IMG/VR virus record: IMGVR_UViG_3300002334_000124
Location: 1-64,000 of that record
Direction: 5' to 3' (one strand)
Length of the DNA stretch: 64,000 bases
From: a virus
Under the pieces are notes generated by a model that searched no databases, was not told the DNA's origin, and was given only the letters and a program-made list of their open reading frames with translations. A program made the translations under genes and the position numbers. Each line of letters starts with the position of its first letter. Position 1 is the stretch's first letter. This document shows positions 27,672 to 38,040 of this stretch, piece by piece.

Positions 27672-30600
27672 ATGAATACTGATATTCCACCAGTACTTAA
27701 AGAGATCACTATCTACGAAGCGGCCACTTACTTTAAGGAGTTTGCTGTCGTTGACGTCGACGGCGCCGTCGTAGACATTTCAGGCTGGACAGGTGAAGCT
27801 CTTGCCGTCACTGCTATAGGTGGAGTCCTTCAGGGTACTTTCGAAGTCCACATCGTTGATGGATCAGCTGGCACCTTCTCTTTGTACATGAGCGAGTCAC
27901 AGACAGCTAACATGTCTGTGGGTGTTTACGACGTCATCTTGACCAGCGATGAAGCTACACCTGGTTTGTACGCTGTCAGGCACGGTCCTCTTGATTTCGT
28001 GAGAGAGGCATCCTATAGCAGCGTTGTTGAGGGTGTCCCTCTCCCCGACGTGGAGAGCCTCAACGATCTCACAGACGTAGTACTCGTCACTCCTCTTAGC
28101 GGGCAGGTGTTGTCGTACAATGGCACCACGTGGGTCAATTCTGCAGCCTCAGGCTTGGGTGACATGCTGGCGTCCACTTACGACCCAGCGACAATTGCGG
28201 AGCAACTGGTTGGTCTCACGGCGACTCAGACGTTAACCAACAAGACGCTGACTGCGCCTGTCATCTCCGGGAACCTGACTACTGACGGTCTGATTGACGG
28301 CGTCGATGTCGCTACAGATGTGGCAGCCAACACCGCGAAGGTGACTTACCCTTCAGCTGATAGCACCAAGCTAGCTGGCATCGAAACAGCCGCCGACGTG
28401 ACGGACGAAACTAATGTGGCAGCGACGGCATCAGTCATAGCTAATACCGCGAAAGTCACGAATGCCAATCACACAGGTGAAGTTACTGGTAGTACCGCTC
28501 TGACGGTTGACAAGACGGTTATCTCGGGACAGACTTTGGTCACGGCTGTAGGAGCTGACCATGTACTCATCGGCGACGCATCTAATGCAGACAATCTGAA
28601 GAGGGCACTTGTTTCTGATTTGACTGGTGGTGGTATCGCCAACATTGTCGAGGACGCAACGCCTCAGCTTGGCGGCAACTTGGATGTCAACGGCTTCACT
28701 GTGGACGGCCGCGATCCATCAGTCGACGGAACCAAGCTCGACGCCATTGAAGACAACGCAACAATAGACCAGACGAATGCTGAGATTCGTACCGCCGTAG
28801 AGGCGGCTACAGACAGCAATGTTTTCACCGATAACGACCACACGAAACTGAACGCGATTGAAGCGCTAGCTGATGTAACTGATGTCGCAAACGTCGGAAC
28901 AGCTGGTGCGCCGATAATTTCAGCTGGCGCTGGTGCGCCCTCGTCCACACCCACTAAAGTCGGCGACGTATACGTTGATACGACTGGTGACAACGTATAT
29001 GCGGCAGCTGGTACTGCGTCCTCAGCCGATTGGAAGCAAGCCACTGGAGCGGGCGGTGGAGACTTGCTCGCTGCAAACAACCTGTCCGACGTTGCTAGCG
29101 CTCCGACGTCACGGACCAACCTAGGTTTGGCAATCGGATCTGACGTACAAGCTCACGACGCCGTGCTTGACGCTACGACAGCGTCGTTCCTTATCGCTGA
29201 CGAGACCAAGCTAGATGCCATCGAAGCTCTGGCGGACGTCACGGATACAACCAACGTCACTGCTGCTGGCGCACTGATGGATTCAGAAGTTGATGCTGAC
29301 ATAAAGACTCTGGCATTGCCAGCCAACACAACAATTACCGCTGCTGCTGCCACCGTTCTGGACGATGCCACTACGGGGGCCATGCTGACTACCTTGGGTG
29401 GTGCCACAGCAGCTCAGGGCACTACGGCCGATTCGGCGATGCAGGACCTGGTTGATGACGTCACTCCGCAATTGGGTGGCGCTCTAGATGTCAGCGGACA
29501 GTCCATTGTGTCTGTGTCGGCTGGTGACATACCACTAACGCCCGACACTACTGGCAATGTAATCATCGACGGAGTCAAGCATCCACAAGCGGACGGATCA
29601 GCAAATCAGTTGATGAAGACTGATGGCGCAGCACAGCTTGCGTTTGCTGACGTCAACAGTCTTCCGGTTTCCCGTATCTCCGGTAGCACATACAGCACGA
29701 TTCAGCACCTCCAAGACATTTTCCATTCTGTAGGTCTTACTTCAGGTGGTGTGATCACCGACGACGGCGACGGGACCATTACTGTAGCTACTGGTACTGG
29801 AGTAATCAGGGCGACTAACTCAGCTGTAGCGGAAATCCTCTTCTTTGACTGGGCAGCCGAGTCGGGTGTGGCTGTCGCTGTAACTGATAATGCGATGAAC
29901 TACGTTTACGCCGAGTACAACTCGGGGTCTCCACAGGCTGTAGCTACGATCTCAAAGCGCACCGATTTGATGACCAACGTTCTTCTCGGTACTGTTTACC
30001 GAGAGGGCACCGACCTTCATATCACTCTGTCTACAGCTCCTGGGGTAGGCAACCATGCCGCTCAGATGGTACAGAGAATGCACGAGACGTTGCCATTCGC
30101 TCGGGCCTCTGGTGGTGTGCTATCTGAAATTGGCACCCGCAACATTGCGATTTCTGCCGGGTCTTGGTGGGATGGATTAACGAACTTTGCAACCAGCGCT
30201 CTAGACACGAGTGTTGCCGGAACATTCAGATATTTCTACTCTGATGGCTCTGGCGGGTTCACTGAGATCACTGCTCAAACGCAGATCAACAACACTCAGT
30301 ATGATGATGGCTCAGGCAGCTTGGCTACGCTTTCAAATAACAGGTATGGGGCTCACTGGGTCTACGTTTCACAGAATGATGCCTATCTGGTAGTGTTCGG
30401 AACCGTTGATGGGACGCTGTCTGTTGCCGAAGATGCCCCTGAACCTTCGTCATTGCCTCCATTCTTTGCAGAAACACATGCTCGTCTCATTGGCAAGATT
30501 ATCATCCTGAAATCAGCGTCAACGTTCCACTCTACACAGTCGGCGTTTGACCTAACATTCAGCCTACAGACAGCCTCAGATCATGGGGGCCTTGTCGGGC

Positions 30601-32648
30601 TCGGTGATGATGATCATTCACAATACATTCTGGTTGATGGTACTCGTGCACTAACAGGCGACCTCGCTACGTCGGGGACGTTCGATGGTCGCGATGTGGC
30701 GGCTGACGGATCAAAGCTAGACGGCATCGAGACCTCTGCGACTGCCGATCAGACAAATGCTGAGATTCGTACGGCGGTGGAAGCCGCTACTGACAGCAAC
30801 ATCTTCACCGATGCTGAGAATACGAAACTCGGTGCCATCGAAGCTAGCGCTGATGTAACGGATGCTACTAATGTAGCGGCAGCTGGTGCTCCGATTATCA
30901 CAGCCCAGGCAGGAGCGCCTTCGTCGACCCCAGCTACTGAGGGTGATATCAACATAGACACCACAGGTGACCGGGTATACATCGCGACTGGCACCGTGTC
31001 ATCTGCAGATTGGGACCTAGTCCCTATCACTGGTGCGCAGATAAAGGCTCTGTACGAAGCTGAATCTAACGCATTTACGGATACTAAGAACACCAAGCTG
31101 GCAGGTATCGAGACGGCTGCAGACGTAACCGACGAAACCAACGTTGCGGCCACTGCATCGGTAATAGCTAACTCGGCAAAGGTGACCAACGCCAATCATA
31201 CGGGTGACGTCACGGGTTCCACAGCTTTGACTGTTGACAAGACTGCCATTTCTGGGCAGGTTCTTGTTACTGCAGTTGGCACAGACCACGTACTGATTGG
31301 AGATGCGTCTGATACAGATAATCTGAAGAAAGCCTTGGTGTCTGATCTAACGGGTAGTGGTATCGCTAACGTCGTAGAAGACACTTCACCTCAGCTTGGT
31401 GGTCATCTTGACGTTAACGGTCAGGTGATTGGTGACGGTACCCGCGAACTTCTGACTTTCGTCGAAGATGGTTCCGCCGTCAATCACGTGGAGATTGAGA
31501 ATCAAGCAACGGGTAGCGGTCCTATCGTCAGAGCTACGGGTGACGATGCCAATGTCGATCTTCATTTGGACACAAAGGGTACAGGCAACATCAAAGCCGA
31601 CGACGACCTTGATGTCACTGGCAACGTTACGGTCACCGGCACCGTCGATGCACGTGATATCGCGACCGACGGATCAAAGCTAGATGGCATCGAGACTTCG
31701 GCAACGGCCGATCAAACTGACGCCGAAATTCGTACCGCGGTTGAAGCAGCAACTGATAGCAACGTCTTCACAGACAACGACCATACGAAACTGAACGCCG
31801 TAGAAGCGTTAGCGGACGTCACTGACACAACTAACGTGACCTCTGCAGGCGCTCTGATGGATTCTGAAGTCGACGTCGACATCAAGACCCTTGTGCTGCC
31901 AGCGAGTACAACAATTACGGCTGCAGCGGCTACCGTCCTAGACGACGCAACAGTAGCGGCAATGGTTGACACCCTTGGCGGGGCGAGCAGCGGAGGCACA
32001 GGAGGCCTCGCACGTCTTGTGTCTCCGAGCTTCACCACACCGGCCTTGGGGACCCCCAGTGCTGCTGTGTTGACGAACGCAACTGGCACAGCCGCTAGTC
32101 TAACAGTAGGAGCCACTACAGGGGTCGAAGCCGGTGCGGATGTAACAGATACAACCAATGTGACTGCAGCAGGCGCTCTGATGGATTCAGAGGTTGATGC
32201 TGATATCAAGACTTTGGCACTTCCGGCTAATACGACCATCTCGACATTTGGCGCGACGGTAATTGATGACGCCAGTGCCGCAGCAGCTCGCGTGACGCTA
32301 GGTACTGATATCACCTCGGCTAGCGATGTTGATGATCTAACCAAGATCGCTGCTGTCAACTACACCGGCACTACCGACACTCTGGCGCTCACTGACGCTT
32401 TTGCGCTGCTGTACTACAGCAACGCTTCGCAGGTGACGGTCACGATACCAACCAATGCTTCGGTAGCGTTCGCTGTGGGTACCAGGATTTGCTTGATGTC
32501 CACAGGAGCGGGTGGAATCACGCTAACAACTACATCTTTGACTCTGTTGGGATCTTCTCCGAACAAGACAGTCGTTCAGAATGAAGCGTTCTACATTGAG
32601 AAGGTCGCTACGGATACCTGGGCGATCATCGGAGGCACAGCAGCATGA
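27672..32648 (+). CDS. Large repetitive fibre-like virion protein
   Basis: Protein of 1658 residues. The first 150 residues look like an attachment domain. The rest is made of recurring Ala/Asp/Thr/Val-rich units such as KLDAIEALADVTDTTNV, GALMDSEVDADIKTLALPA, TNAEIRTAVEAATDSNVFT and NHTGEVTGSTALTVDKT, typical of long trimeric beta-structured phage fibres. A roughly 100-residue block occurs twice (near residues 240-345 and 1150-1255) with almost the same protein but different codons. Its place between the capsid and connector genes suggests a head or neck fibre. Confidence 0.82.
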   Translation: MNTDIPPVLKEITIYEAATYFKEFAVVDVDGAVVDISGWTGEALAVTAIGGVLQGTFEVHIVDGSAGTFSLYMSESQTANMSVGVYDVILTSDEATPGLYAVRHGPLDFVREASYSSVVEGVPLPDVESLNDLTDVVLVTPLSGQVLSYNGTTWVNSAASGLGDMLASTYDPATIAEQLVGLTATQTLTNKTLTAPVISGNLTTDGLIDGVDVATDVAANTAKVTYPSADSTKLAGIETAADVTDETNVAATASVIANTAKVTNANHTGEVTGSTALTVDKTVISGQTLVTAVGADHVLIGDASNADNLKRALVSDLTGGGIANIVEDATPQLGGNLDVNGFTVDGRDPSVDGTKLDAIEDNATIDQTNAEIRTAVEAATDSNVFTDNDHTKLNAIEALADVTDVANVGTAGAPIISAGAGAPSSTPTKVGDVYVDTTGDNVYAAAGTASSADWKQATGAGGGDLLAANNLSDVASAPTSRTNLGLAIGSDVQAHDAVLDATTASFLIADETKLDAIEALADVTDTTNVTAAGALMDSEVDADIKTLALPANTTITAAAATVLDDATTGAMLTTLGGATAAQGTTADSAMQDLVDDVTPQLGGALDVSGQSIVSVSAGDIPLTPDTTGNVIIDGVKHPQADGSANQLMKTDGAAQLAFADVNSLPVSRISGSTYSTIQHLQDIFHSVGLTSGGVITDDGDGTITVATGTGVIRATNSAVAEILFFDWAAESGVAVAVTDNAMNYVYAEYNSGSPQAVATISKRTDLMTNVLLGTVYREGTDLHITLSTAPGVGNHAAQMVQRMHETLPFARASGGVLSEIGTRNIAISAGSWWDGLTNFATSALDTSVAGTFRYFYSDGSGGFTEITAQTQINNTQYDDGSGSLATLSNNRYGAHWVYVSQNDAYLVVFGTVDGTLSVAEDAPEPSSLPPFFAETHARLIGKIIILKSASTFHSTQSAFDLTFSLQTASDHGGLVGLGDDDHSQYILVDGTRALTGDLATSGTFDGRDVAADGSKLDGIETSATADQTNAEIRTAVEAATDSNIFTDAENTKLGAIEASADVTDATNVAAAGAPIITAQAGAPSSTPATEGDINIDTTGDRVYIATGTVSSADWDLVPITGAQIKALYEAESNAFTDTKNTKLAGIETAADVTDETNVAATASVIANSAKVTNANHTGDVTGSTALTVDKTAISGQVLVTAVGTDHVLIGDASDTDNLKKALVSDLTGSGIANVVEDTSPQLGGHLDVNGQVIGDGTRELLTFVEDGSAVNHVEIENQATGSGPIVRATGDDANVDLHLDTKGTGNIKADDDLDVTGNVTVTGTVDARDIATDGSKLDGIETSATADQTDAEIRTAVEAATDSNVFTDNDHTKLNAVEALADVTDTTNVTSAGALMDSEVDVDIKTLVLPASTTITAAAATVLDDATVAAMVDTLGGASSGGTGGLARLVSPSFTTPALGTPSAAVLTNATGTAASLTVGATTGVEAGADVTDTTNVTAAGALMDSEVDADIKTLALPANTTISTFGATVIDDASAAAARVTLGTDITSASDVDDLTKIAAVNYTGTTDTLALTDAFALLYYSNASQVTVTIPTNASVAFAVGTRICLMSTGAGGITLTTTSLTLLGSSPNKTVVQNEAFYIEKVATDTWAIIGGTAA

Positions 32649-33322
32649 CTCTACTGATCCCTCTTGGAGGGATACTCCAACAGCAGGGCGCCGCTGAGGC
32701 GGACCCACCTGACTTTCGATCTGTTGCAACAGCACAGATTGACAACTCGGAGACCATTACGATCGGGAAACCCGCAGGCACAGTTCAGAATGACGTTATG
32801 ATTTGCCTCATTGGGACTTCATCTGTTACAGCGACACAGCCGACCCTGGCAGGCTGGACTGAAGTGGGCTCGGGTCTATCGGGTTCTAGTATGTCAGGAG
32901 CTTCTTGGTGCTACTATAGAGTAGCGGGTGCGTCTGAGGGCTCTGATTACACATTTGACGGTTTGAGGTCCACCGACGATTCGTCAGGGTTTATCGCTTC
33001 TCTCACGGGTATAGATACCAGTACTCCGTTTGACGCATTTGGCGCCAGTCAGGGGGGTTCCCCAAACACCACCTCTGTCACTACTGTTGTGAATAACGCC
33101 TATATTGTTGGTCTTACGCATTCAGATAGTTCGGGTGCCCAGTCGTATTCTTCTAGTAGTTTCGATGCCGAACGCCTAGATTTTCGCTTCACGAACAAGG
33201 ATCACATAATGGCTATGTACACGGAAGACGATGCAGGAGCGGCCGGGCTAAAGAACCGGACTGTTGCCTTTACAGGGGGTGGGGCCGGACTTTGGGTGGT
33301 TAGTTTCCAGCCAGCATCATGA
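32645..33322 (+). CDS. Virion-associated beta-sandwich protein
   Basis: Protein of 225 residues starting four bases before the fibre stop. Patterns such as AGWTEVGSG, WCYYRVAGASEGSDYTF, LTGIDTSTPFD and a final VVSFQPAS match a common phage jelly-roll domain found in tail and fibre proteins. The same layout is seen in the protein at 47719. Probably a fibre or neck accessory. Confidence 0.72.
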   Translation: MTLLIPLGGILQQQGAAEADPPDFRSVATAQIDNSETITIGKPAGTVQNDVMICLIGTSSVTATQPTLAGWTEVGSGLSGSSMSGASWCYYRVAGASEGSDYTFDGLRSTDDSSGFIASLTGIDTSTPFDAFGASQGGSPNTTSVTTVVNNAYIVGLTHSDSSGAQSYSSSSFDAERLDFRFTNKDHIMAMYTEDDAGAAGLKNRTVAFTGGGAGLWVVSFQPAS

Positions 33323-33708
33323 GTTACGCATTTAGTCTCGATGGAACTACGATCGACAAGGTCTCTGACTCTTTGCCTAGAGAGACCTGGGTGGATACCA
33401 CTACTCCTGGCGGGGTTTCCAAAGGAACCTTTGTTGATCTCACGGAAGCGAACAAGAACAGTTACAACTGGTACTTCTTTGACGATACCGTTGTTCAACC
33501 ATCTCTAGATCATGTGTCCAGAGGTGCGGAACGCGTGGGCAATGAGTTCTCTATTGTTTGGGTGTTTGACCAAGGACTGCAAGACAATCGTTTAGCGAAT
33601 GAGGCGAGGAATACTAAACGACTGTCTGACATATCAGACCTTAGAGCGGGAAGGACAAGTGCTGCCGATTTGAGAGATCTAATGGCGGAGATTCTAGAGG
33701 AACTATGA
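33319..33708 (+). CDS. Hypothetical protein, possible fibre chaperone
   Basis: Protein of 129 residues coupled by ATGA to the preceding gene. The C-terminus has helices (NEARNTKRLSDISDLRAGR, LRDLMAEILEEL). Small helical proteins after fibre genes are often assembly factors, but I see no specific match. Confidence 0.68.
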   Translation: MSYAFSLDGTTIDKVSDSLPRETWVDTTTPGGVSKGTFVDLTEANKNSYNWYFFDDTVVQPSLDHVSRGAERVGNEFSIVWVFDQGLQDNRLANEARNTKRLSDISDLRAGRTSAADLRDLMAEILEEL

Positions 33709-33763
33709 GCTACCTCTGTTTGATTTATGCTTCCTGATTGCCGATCTAATAACAGGAGGAATA

Positions 33764-34276
33764 ATGACTGTCTTTCTTTCGGATCTGGTGTCGTCTCTAA
33801 AACGTGAAGTTCAATCGCCGGGAACAAACACGTATCCGTTAGCCACGGTTGAGGATTGGCAGGGCTATCTGGCCGATGCATTTTGGGAAGTAGCCCTCCT
33901 GGGAATAATCAACATTACCGTCTTCACTGAAGCTGATTACGAGGTCTCCCCTGTTACTAGTGGTGGCGCAGATTTGGGTCGTGACTATCAACAGCTTCTC
34001 GTTCTTTGGGCGGGCGCTAGAGTGGTGTCTGCGAAGATCCTGGAGTACAACTCGACTTTCCGTGCCGTAGCTGGCCCAGTGGAGTTTGAACAGCAGAAGG
34101 CCGCGTCGGTCATGACGGCCGTCCTTGAAGGCATCCAAAAGCGTCTTGCTGCTGTTCTAGAACATCTACCCAACAGCGTGAACACTAATACGATCCAGTA
34201 TTTTGATGTAATCACAGAGCGCACGCTCTACAACCATTCTCCGGCTGACTTTTATAACGGCTTTGTGGGGTACTAG
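33764..34276 (+). CDS. Head-tail connector (adaptor) protein
   Basis: Protein of 170 residues. Mostly helical, with an N-terminal VEDWQGYLADAFWEV and a long helix ending QKRLAAVLEHL, as in phage adaptor proteins. Position before the stopper and terminator genes supports it. AGGAGG precedes ATG 33764; GCCGATCT lies just upstream (33741), a possible sigma-28-like -10 box. Confidence 0.75.
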   Translation: MTVFLSDLVSSLKREVQSPGTNTYPLATVEDWQGYLADAFWEVALLGIINITVFTEADYEVSPVTSGGADLGRDYQQLLVLWAGARVVSAKILEYNSTFRAVAGPVEFEQQKAASVMTAVLEGIQKRLAAVLEHLPNSVNTNTIQYFDVITERTLYNHSPADFYNGFVGY

Positions 34277-34279
34277 GTC

Positions 34280-34762
34280 ATGGAGACTGGCAACCCCCTA
34301 CAAGATGGCTTCGATCCTACCGAGTTTCGCACCGCGATCGAATTTGCCATGGCTATGGGTCTTCCTGGAACTCAGAGTGAACGGATCACTTTTCAGTGGG
34401 ATGATGAGAAAACTTTCGCTGACGCTGATGAACGTGGTAGTCCGTATACCTGGACAGATTCCCCAACATCTACTGTTTCGGCGGTTGATATTCCGTCATC
34501 TTTGACTGTGCCTTGTGCTGTCGAGTTCTCGGCTCGTCGCTCGTCTTCGGGTGATACGATCATAGGTTCTTTTGACGCTTCGGCTATCACCCTCACCCTT
34601 CTGGATACTCAGTATGCGTTGATACGGGACGTTAATCTGCAGCTTCCTAACAAGGTCATTGTGGATGGCAATACTTACGACATCAGTTTCTGGGGTCCTC
34701 CTGTTGGTCTCTTCACTGTGACTGTATATCAGGCTCACGCGCAGGCGCGCGACGAGTCTTAG
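34280..34762 (+). CDS. Putative head closure (stopper) protein
   Basis: Protein of 160 residues, beta-rich in its second half (VDGNTYDISFWGPPVGLFTVTVYQA), three bases after the adaptor gene. Order and size fit a head-closure protein; no diagnostic motif. Confidence 0.68.
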   Translation: METGNPLQDGFDPTEFRTAIEFAMAMGLPGTQSERITFQWDDEKTFADADERGSPYTWTDSPTSTVSAVDIPSSLTVPCAVEFSARRSSSGDTIIGSFDASAITLTLLDTQYALIRDVNLQLPNKVIVDGNTYDISFWGPPVGLFTVTVYQAHAQARDES

Positions 34763-34770
34763 GAGTAAGG

Positions 34771-35298
34771 ATGACTATTGTAGGCGGTCTTAGGACCAGA
34801 CTTCTTTTCGACTCGTTGTACAACGAGATAGAGAGAGCGTTGACAGCCCTCGGATGGTTCGACTCTGGTCGTCAGCATCTTCCAATCAATTTCATCAACG
34901 AACCGGTGGATGAGAAAGAAGAAGTTGCTTTTAACACGCTTGTTCTTTATGCGGAAGATGGAGACACCCGCCAGGAAGAGATGGGTAGCGACCTGTCCGA
35001 GCACAGACGTACGTTCTACTTAGACTTCTACGCCGAGAACATCTCGGTGGGGGAGCATTTGATCTTTGATTGTCAGGCGATTCTCGAAGGTCGTATGAGT
35101 TCGGTCGGTCGTTCCTCTCATTTCTTTGACATCTTCGATTATCAGCAGGCTACACCTCCTGTAATCGCTAGTGCAGAGATTGGCGAGGACGTAATCATCG
35201 ATCGAGCCATCACGTACAGTTTTCCGTGGCAGAAGCATTGGTATAGCTGCCAGTTCACTGTTTCGGATTTCTATGGAACGGAAGACGATGACGCATAG
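34771..35298 (+). CDS. Putative tail terminator protein
   Basis: Protein of 175 residues. It opens with a long helix (RLLFDSLYNEIERALTALGW) and continues with beta strands, the alpha/beta layout of tail terminators. Position after the stopper gene supports it. Confidence 0.72.
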   Translation: MTIVGGLRTRLLFDSLYNEIERALTALGWFDSGRQHLPINFINEPVDEKEEVAFNTLVLYAEDGDTRQEEMGSDLSEHRRTFYLDFYAENISVGEHLIFDCQAILEGRMSSVGRSSHFFDIFDYQQATPPVIASAEIGEDVIIDRAITYSFPWQKHWYSCQFTVSDFYGTEDDDA

Positions 35299-35309
35299 GA
35301 GCGTGGGTA

Positions 35310-35597
35310 ATGCAGGATGCTGTGAGGGACTTAATCCAGAGCAGATGTAAGAGGACTTGTCGGATCATTTTGGATGCCAAGGAGGAGTTATGTGATGTAC
35401 ACATGAGTCCCGAAGCCTCTGATCGGTTCAGGGAAGTGGTGTTGGATCAGATCAACGACTTCAAGAGTCTGTTTCTGACTTTGCTGGAATCGCTTGACGG
35501 GAGCGACATTCAGCTCAACCAGTTGTGGTTGGATCGTCTTGAGGAAATGTATGAGGTGATTCAATCCATTGCCCCGGATGACGACATTACTGTATGA
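35310..35597 (+). CDS. Hypothetical helical protein
   Basis: Protein of 95 residues, all helical, with four Cys in the first 30 residues. Unrecognised. Stop overlaps the next ATG. Confidence 0.7.
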   Translation: MQDAVRDLIQSRCKRTCRIILDAKEELCDVHMSPEASDRFREVVLDQINDFKSLFLTLLESLDGSDIQLNQLWLDRLEEMYEVIQSIAPDDDITV

Positions 35598-36691
35598 GCA
35601 GTCTTGACGCCATAGCTAGGGGCCATGTCACCCGTCGTGCTGGTTTCGCGCATACGAATCGCGTTATGGCGAAGCTGTATGAGGATGCCGTTGAGGGTTT
35701 GGGTTTCTCTAGCACGTTGTTTGCTAGGGACATCATCAACCAGGCAACTGAAAAGATTACCAGCGAACTAGCTGAAGAGATGCAGCTGTTTGCTATTGCC
35801 ATGTCAGATAGGTCAGCTCGTAACCGTGATGGTCGCGTTACTAGGATCCATCAATTAGCTGGTGAGCGAGCAGTAGAGGCGACCGTACGGTCATACAATC
35901 GCACTAGGGCCAAGAGACGTAAGACTGCTGCCTCGTTCGAGGTTGGATTCATTCGTGATGATGGAGAGGTCGGGGTTCGCAAGGCTAGAGAGTCTATTGG
36001 TGCTTCGGTTAGACGCAAGGATCGTTTTGCCAATGGAAAATTACTTCGTGCTTTAGCCAGTCCTCAGATGTTTGATGCTCGTTGGGACGGCGTGAGCTTC
36101 ATCAACAAGGCATGGTTGGATCGTAATGCGGCCCAATGGTATCGGTTGGCTTTCGGAGCTGGGCCGCGTGGTGCTGGCACTCCTTTACACAAGAATCACA
36201 GTATCCAGTTCTTTGGTCAGACCGCATTCTCGATGAGTTTGCAAGGCTTCGGTCCGTCAGCTGGTTTCTCTATGCCTGCCGGTCTTTGGTTTGGATTTGG
36301 TGGCTCTAATCTTTCTCCTGCCGACAATGACGGACAGTCAGTCAATTACGCACGCGGTGGTGCCCCCAATCCGGCACGTCGTGGTCTTGACCAGTTCATC
36401 CCAGGAGCCGGATCCTTTGCAGGGAGATCATTTCGTGGCCGTCGCACTAAAGGTATCAAGGGTACGGCGTATCTTGATGCTGGTGTATTTGCCCTTACTC
36501 GTGAGTTGGGGCGTGGTTGGTCTGTGATTATGACGGAATGGTTCGAAGAGGCGGCTACTCAGGATACGGGTCCGATTGCTACGATCGGTGTTTCGCCTGA
36601 AGCAGCTGCCACCTCATCGGCGAAACTCAAGAGTGAGCTAGCTTCGATGAAAATTGTCGCGGCTCGATACAGGTCTTCGTTAGCTCTGTAA
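35594..36691 (+). CDS. Hypothetical virion-region protein
   Basis: Protein of 365 residues. Helical N-terminal 180 residues with basic patches, then a Gly-rich beta segment (GFGPSAGFSMPAGLWFGFGG) and RSFRGRRTKGIKGTAYLDA. Unrecognised; location between the tail terminator and the major tail protein suggests a tail-completion or structural role. Confidence 0.72.
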   Translation: MSSLDAIARGHVTRRAGFAHTNRVMAKLYEDAVEGLGFSSTLFARDIINQATEKITSELAEEMQLFAIAMSDRSARNRDGRVTRIHQLAGERAVEATVRSYNRTRAKRRKTAASFEVGFIRDDGEVGVRKARESIGASVRRKDRFANGKLLRALASPQMFDARWDGVSFINKAWLDRNAAQWYRLAFGAGPRGAGTPLHKNHSIQFFGQTAFSMSLQGFGPSAGFSMPAGLWFGFGGSNLSPADNDGQSVNYARGGAPNPARRGLDQFIPGAGSFAGRSFRGRRTKGIKGTAYLDAGVFALTRELGRGWSVIMTEWFEEAATQDTGPIATIGVSPEAAATSSAKLKSELASMKIVAARYRSSLAL

Positions 36692-36818
36692 CGCTAAAAG
36701 AACCAGGCGTGTTGACCGATAGTCCTGATACGTAGATCTTGAAGTTTGTGACGTACCCGATAATACACGTTCGGGCAGAAACGGGCTTTATTTGAAGTAT
36801 TCCTAACAGGAGGCAATA
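36692..36818 (+). promoter_or_regulatory. Upstream region of the major tail gene
   Basis: TTGAAG (36739-36744), a 16-base spacer and TAATAC (36761-36766) form a plausible promoter about 53 bases before the ATG. The overlapping CCCGATAA (36756-36763) resembles a sigma-28-class -10 box and may serve the phage sigma factor. Confidence 0.5.
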
Positions 36819-38027
36819 ATGGCCATTAAGGCAGGGCAAATCCTTCACGACGTGAATGGTTATGTCATCAACCGTATCCAGTCTGCTGGTCCGGGCAACG
36901 TCAACGTCCCCGAAGAGAAGGTATTCGAGCTTGGTAACTTCGAGTCTGTATGTACGATTCGTGACATCCCCGACCTGAGTTTCGACATGGAGTCTCTCTC
37001 TACCTCAACCGAGGTGGAAGCTCTGCTAACTAACTTGGATCCGGAATTGACTCTCGACGGTCAGGAGTTCGATCTTTCGGATTCTCAGCCCATCGATGTT
37101 CTCTCGCCGTTCAAGTCTGCGACCAATCAGTTCGACATTGTTAACGGCATCATCGTTCCGCACCTCACTCTTGAGCGTGCGAGCTACAGGTTCGGCCTGC
37201 GTCAGAACGCTACGCAGCAATTCACGTTGCGCGGCGATTCGATCTACTACGTTCCGGGAACTCCGTATAAGGAAACTCACGCCCACATCGGCGCGACGAC
37301 TTACACGTTCTCGACTCTACCTACGATCACCTACAGCGAGGCTGGCGATACGTTCTTCGCTTACAACATTACGTTGAAGAGCGGTGCTACGAACCTATTC
37401 AAGCGTCTCTTCCTTGGTACCGACTACACCAACACTTCCACAGGTTTCACTCTGTTGGCTGACGAGTCGGGCACCTACGATCAGATCCACGTGGTTTACG
37501 GTTCGACTACCCCTACGACATATCCTTCTTCAGTCCACAAGGATGCCACTGTGCAGCCTTGTGCCATTCGTGGTAAGGACATTGACGTGTATGTCGGCGA
37601 CGGTGCCGCTACTCAGCTCTTGGTTCGCTGGACAGGCGTTCAGAGTTTCGAGACCACATGGTCAGTGACTTTGGAAAACGATGAGGAATTCGGCAACAGC
37701 AAGCTTGTGTCTACCGACTTCGATGTCCCTGAAGTAACGGGCTCTCTTGGTCTTAAGCCACTTGATGCTGCTGAGCTGTTCACACGTATCGCAAACATCG
37801 CTGGTGTTGCCACCAACGTAACTGCGGGCGCTCTAACCACAGACCCTCTCCCAGTAGAGGTTCGCTTGAGCGATCCGGATACCGGTTCCGTTGTGAAGAC
37901 CTTCTACATCTCGGATGCCCGTTTCACCGTTCCTTCAATCTCAGGTCGGATCCAGACGAAGTTGGAGACAACATTCAACTTCACTTCGGATTCGGGCTCT
38001 CTGAAGATTTACCAGGGTAGCCGATAG
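36819..38027 (+). CDS. Major tail tube protein
   Basis: Protein of 402 residues, beta-rich, immediately before the tail chaperones and tape measure, with AGGAGG before the ATG and its own promoter and terminator, as expected for a highly expressed tube subunit. The C-terminal half (VRLSDPDTGSVVKTFYIS...) may form an added Ig-like or surface domain, since simple tube proteins are about 200 residues. Confidence 0.9.
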   Translation: MAIKAGQILHDVNGYVINRIQSAGPGNVNVPEEKVFELGNFESVCTIRDIPDLSFDMESLSTSTEVEALLTNLDPELTLDGQEFDLSDSQPIDVLSPFKSATNQFDIVNGIIVPHLTLERASYRFGLRQNATQQFTLRGDSIYYVPGTPYKETHAHIGATTYTFSTLPTITYSEAGDTFFAYNITLKSGATNLFKRLFLGTDYTNTSTGFTLLADESGTYDQIHVVYGSTTPTTYPSSVHKDATVQPCAIRGKDIDVYVGDGAATQLLVRWTGVQSFETTWSVTLENDEEFGNSKLVSTDFDVPEVTGSLGLKPLDAAELFTRIANIAGVATNVTAGALTTDPLPVEVRLSDPDTGSVVKTFYISDARFTVPSISGRIQTKLETTFNFTSDSGSLKIYQGSR

Positions 38028-38040
38028 TAAGTTCTGATAG

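Noticed and set aside
28664-29407. Several long minus-strand frames in the fibre gene
   Set aside because: They are artefacts of the Ala/Asp/Thr-rich repeats of the plus-strand gene (also at 30749-31195 and 31712-32359).
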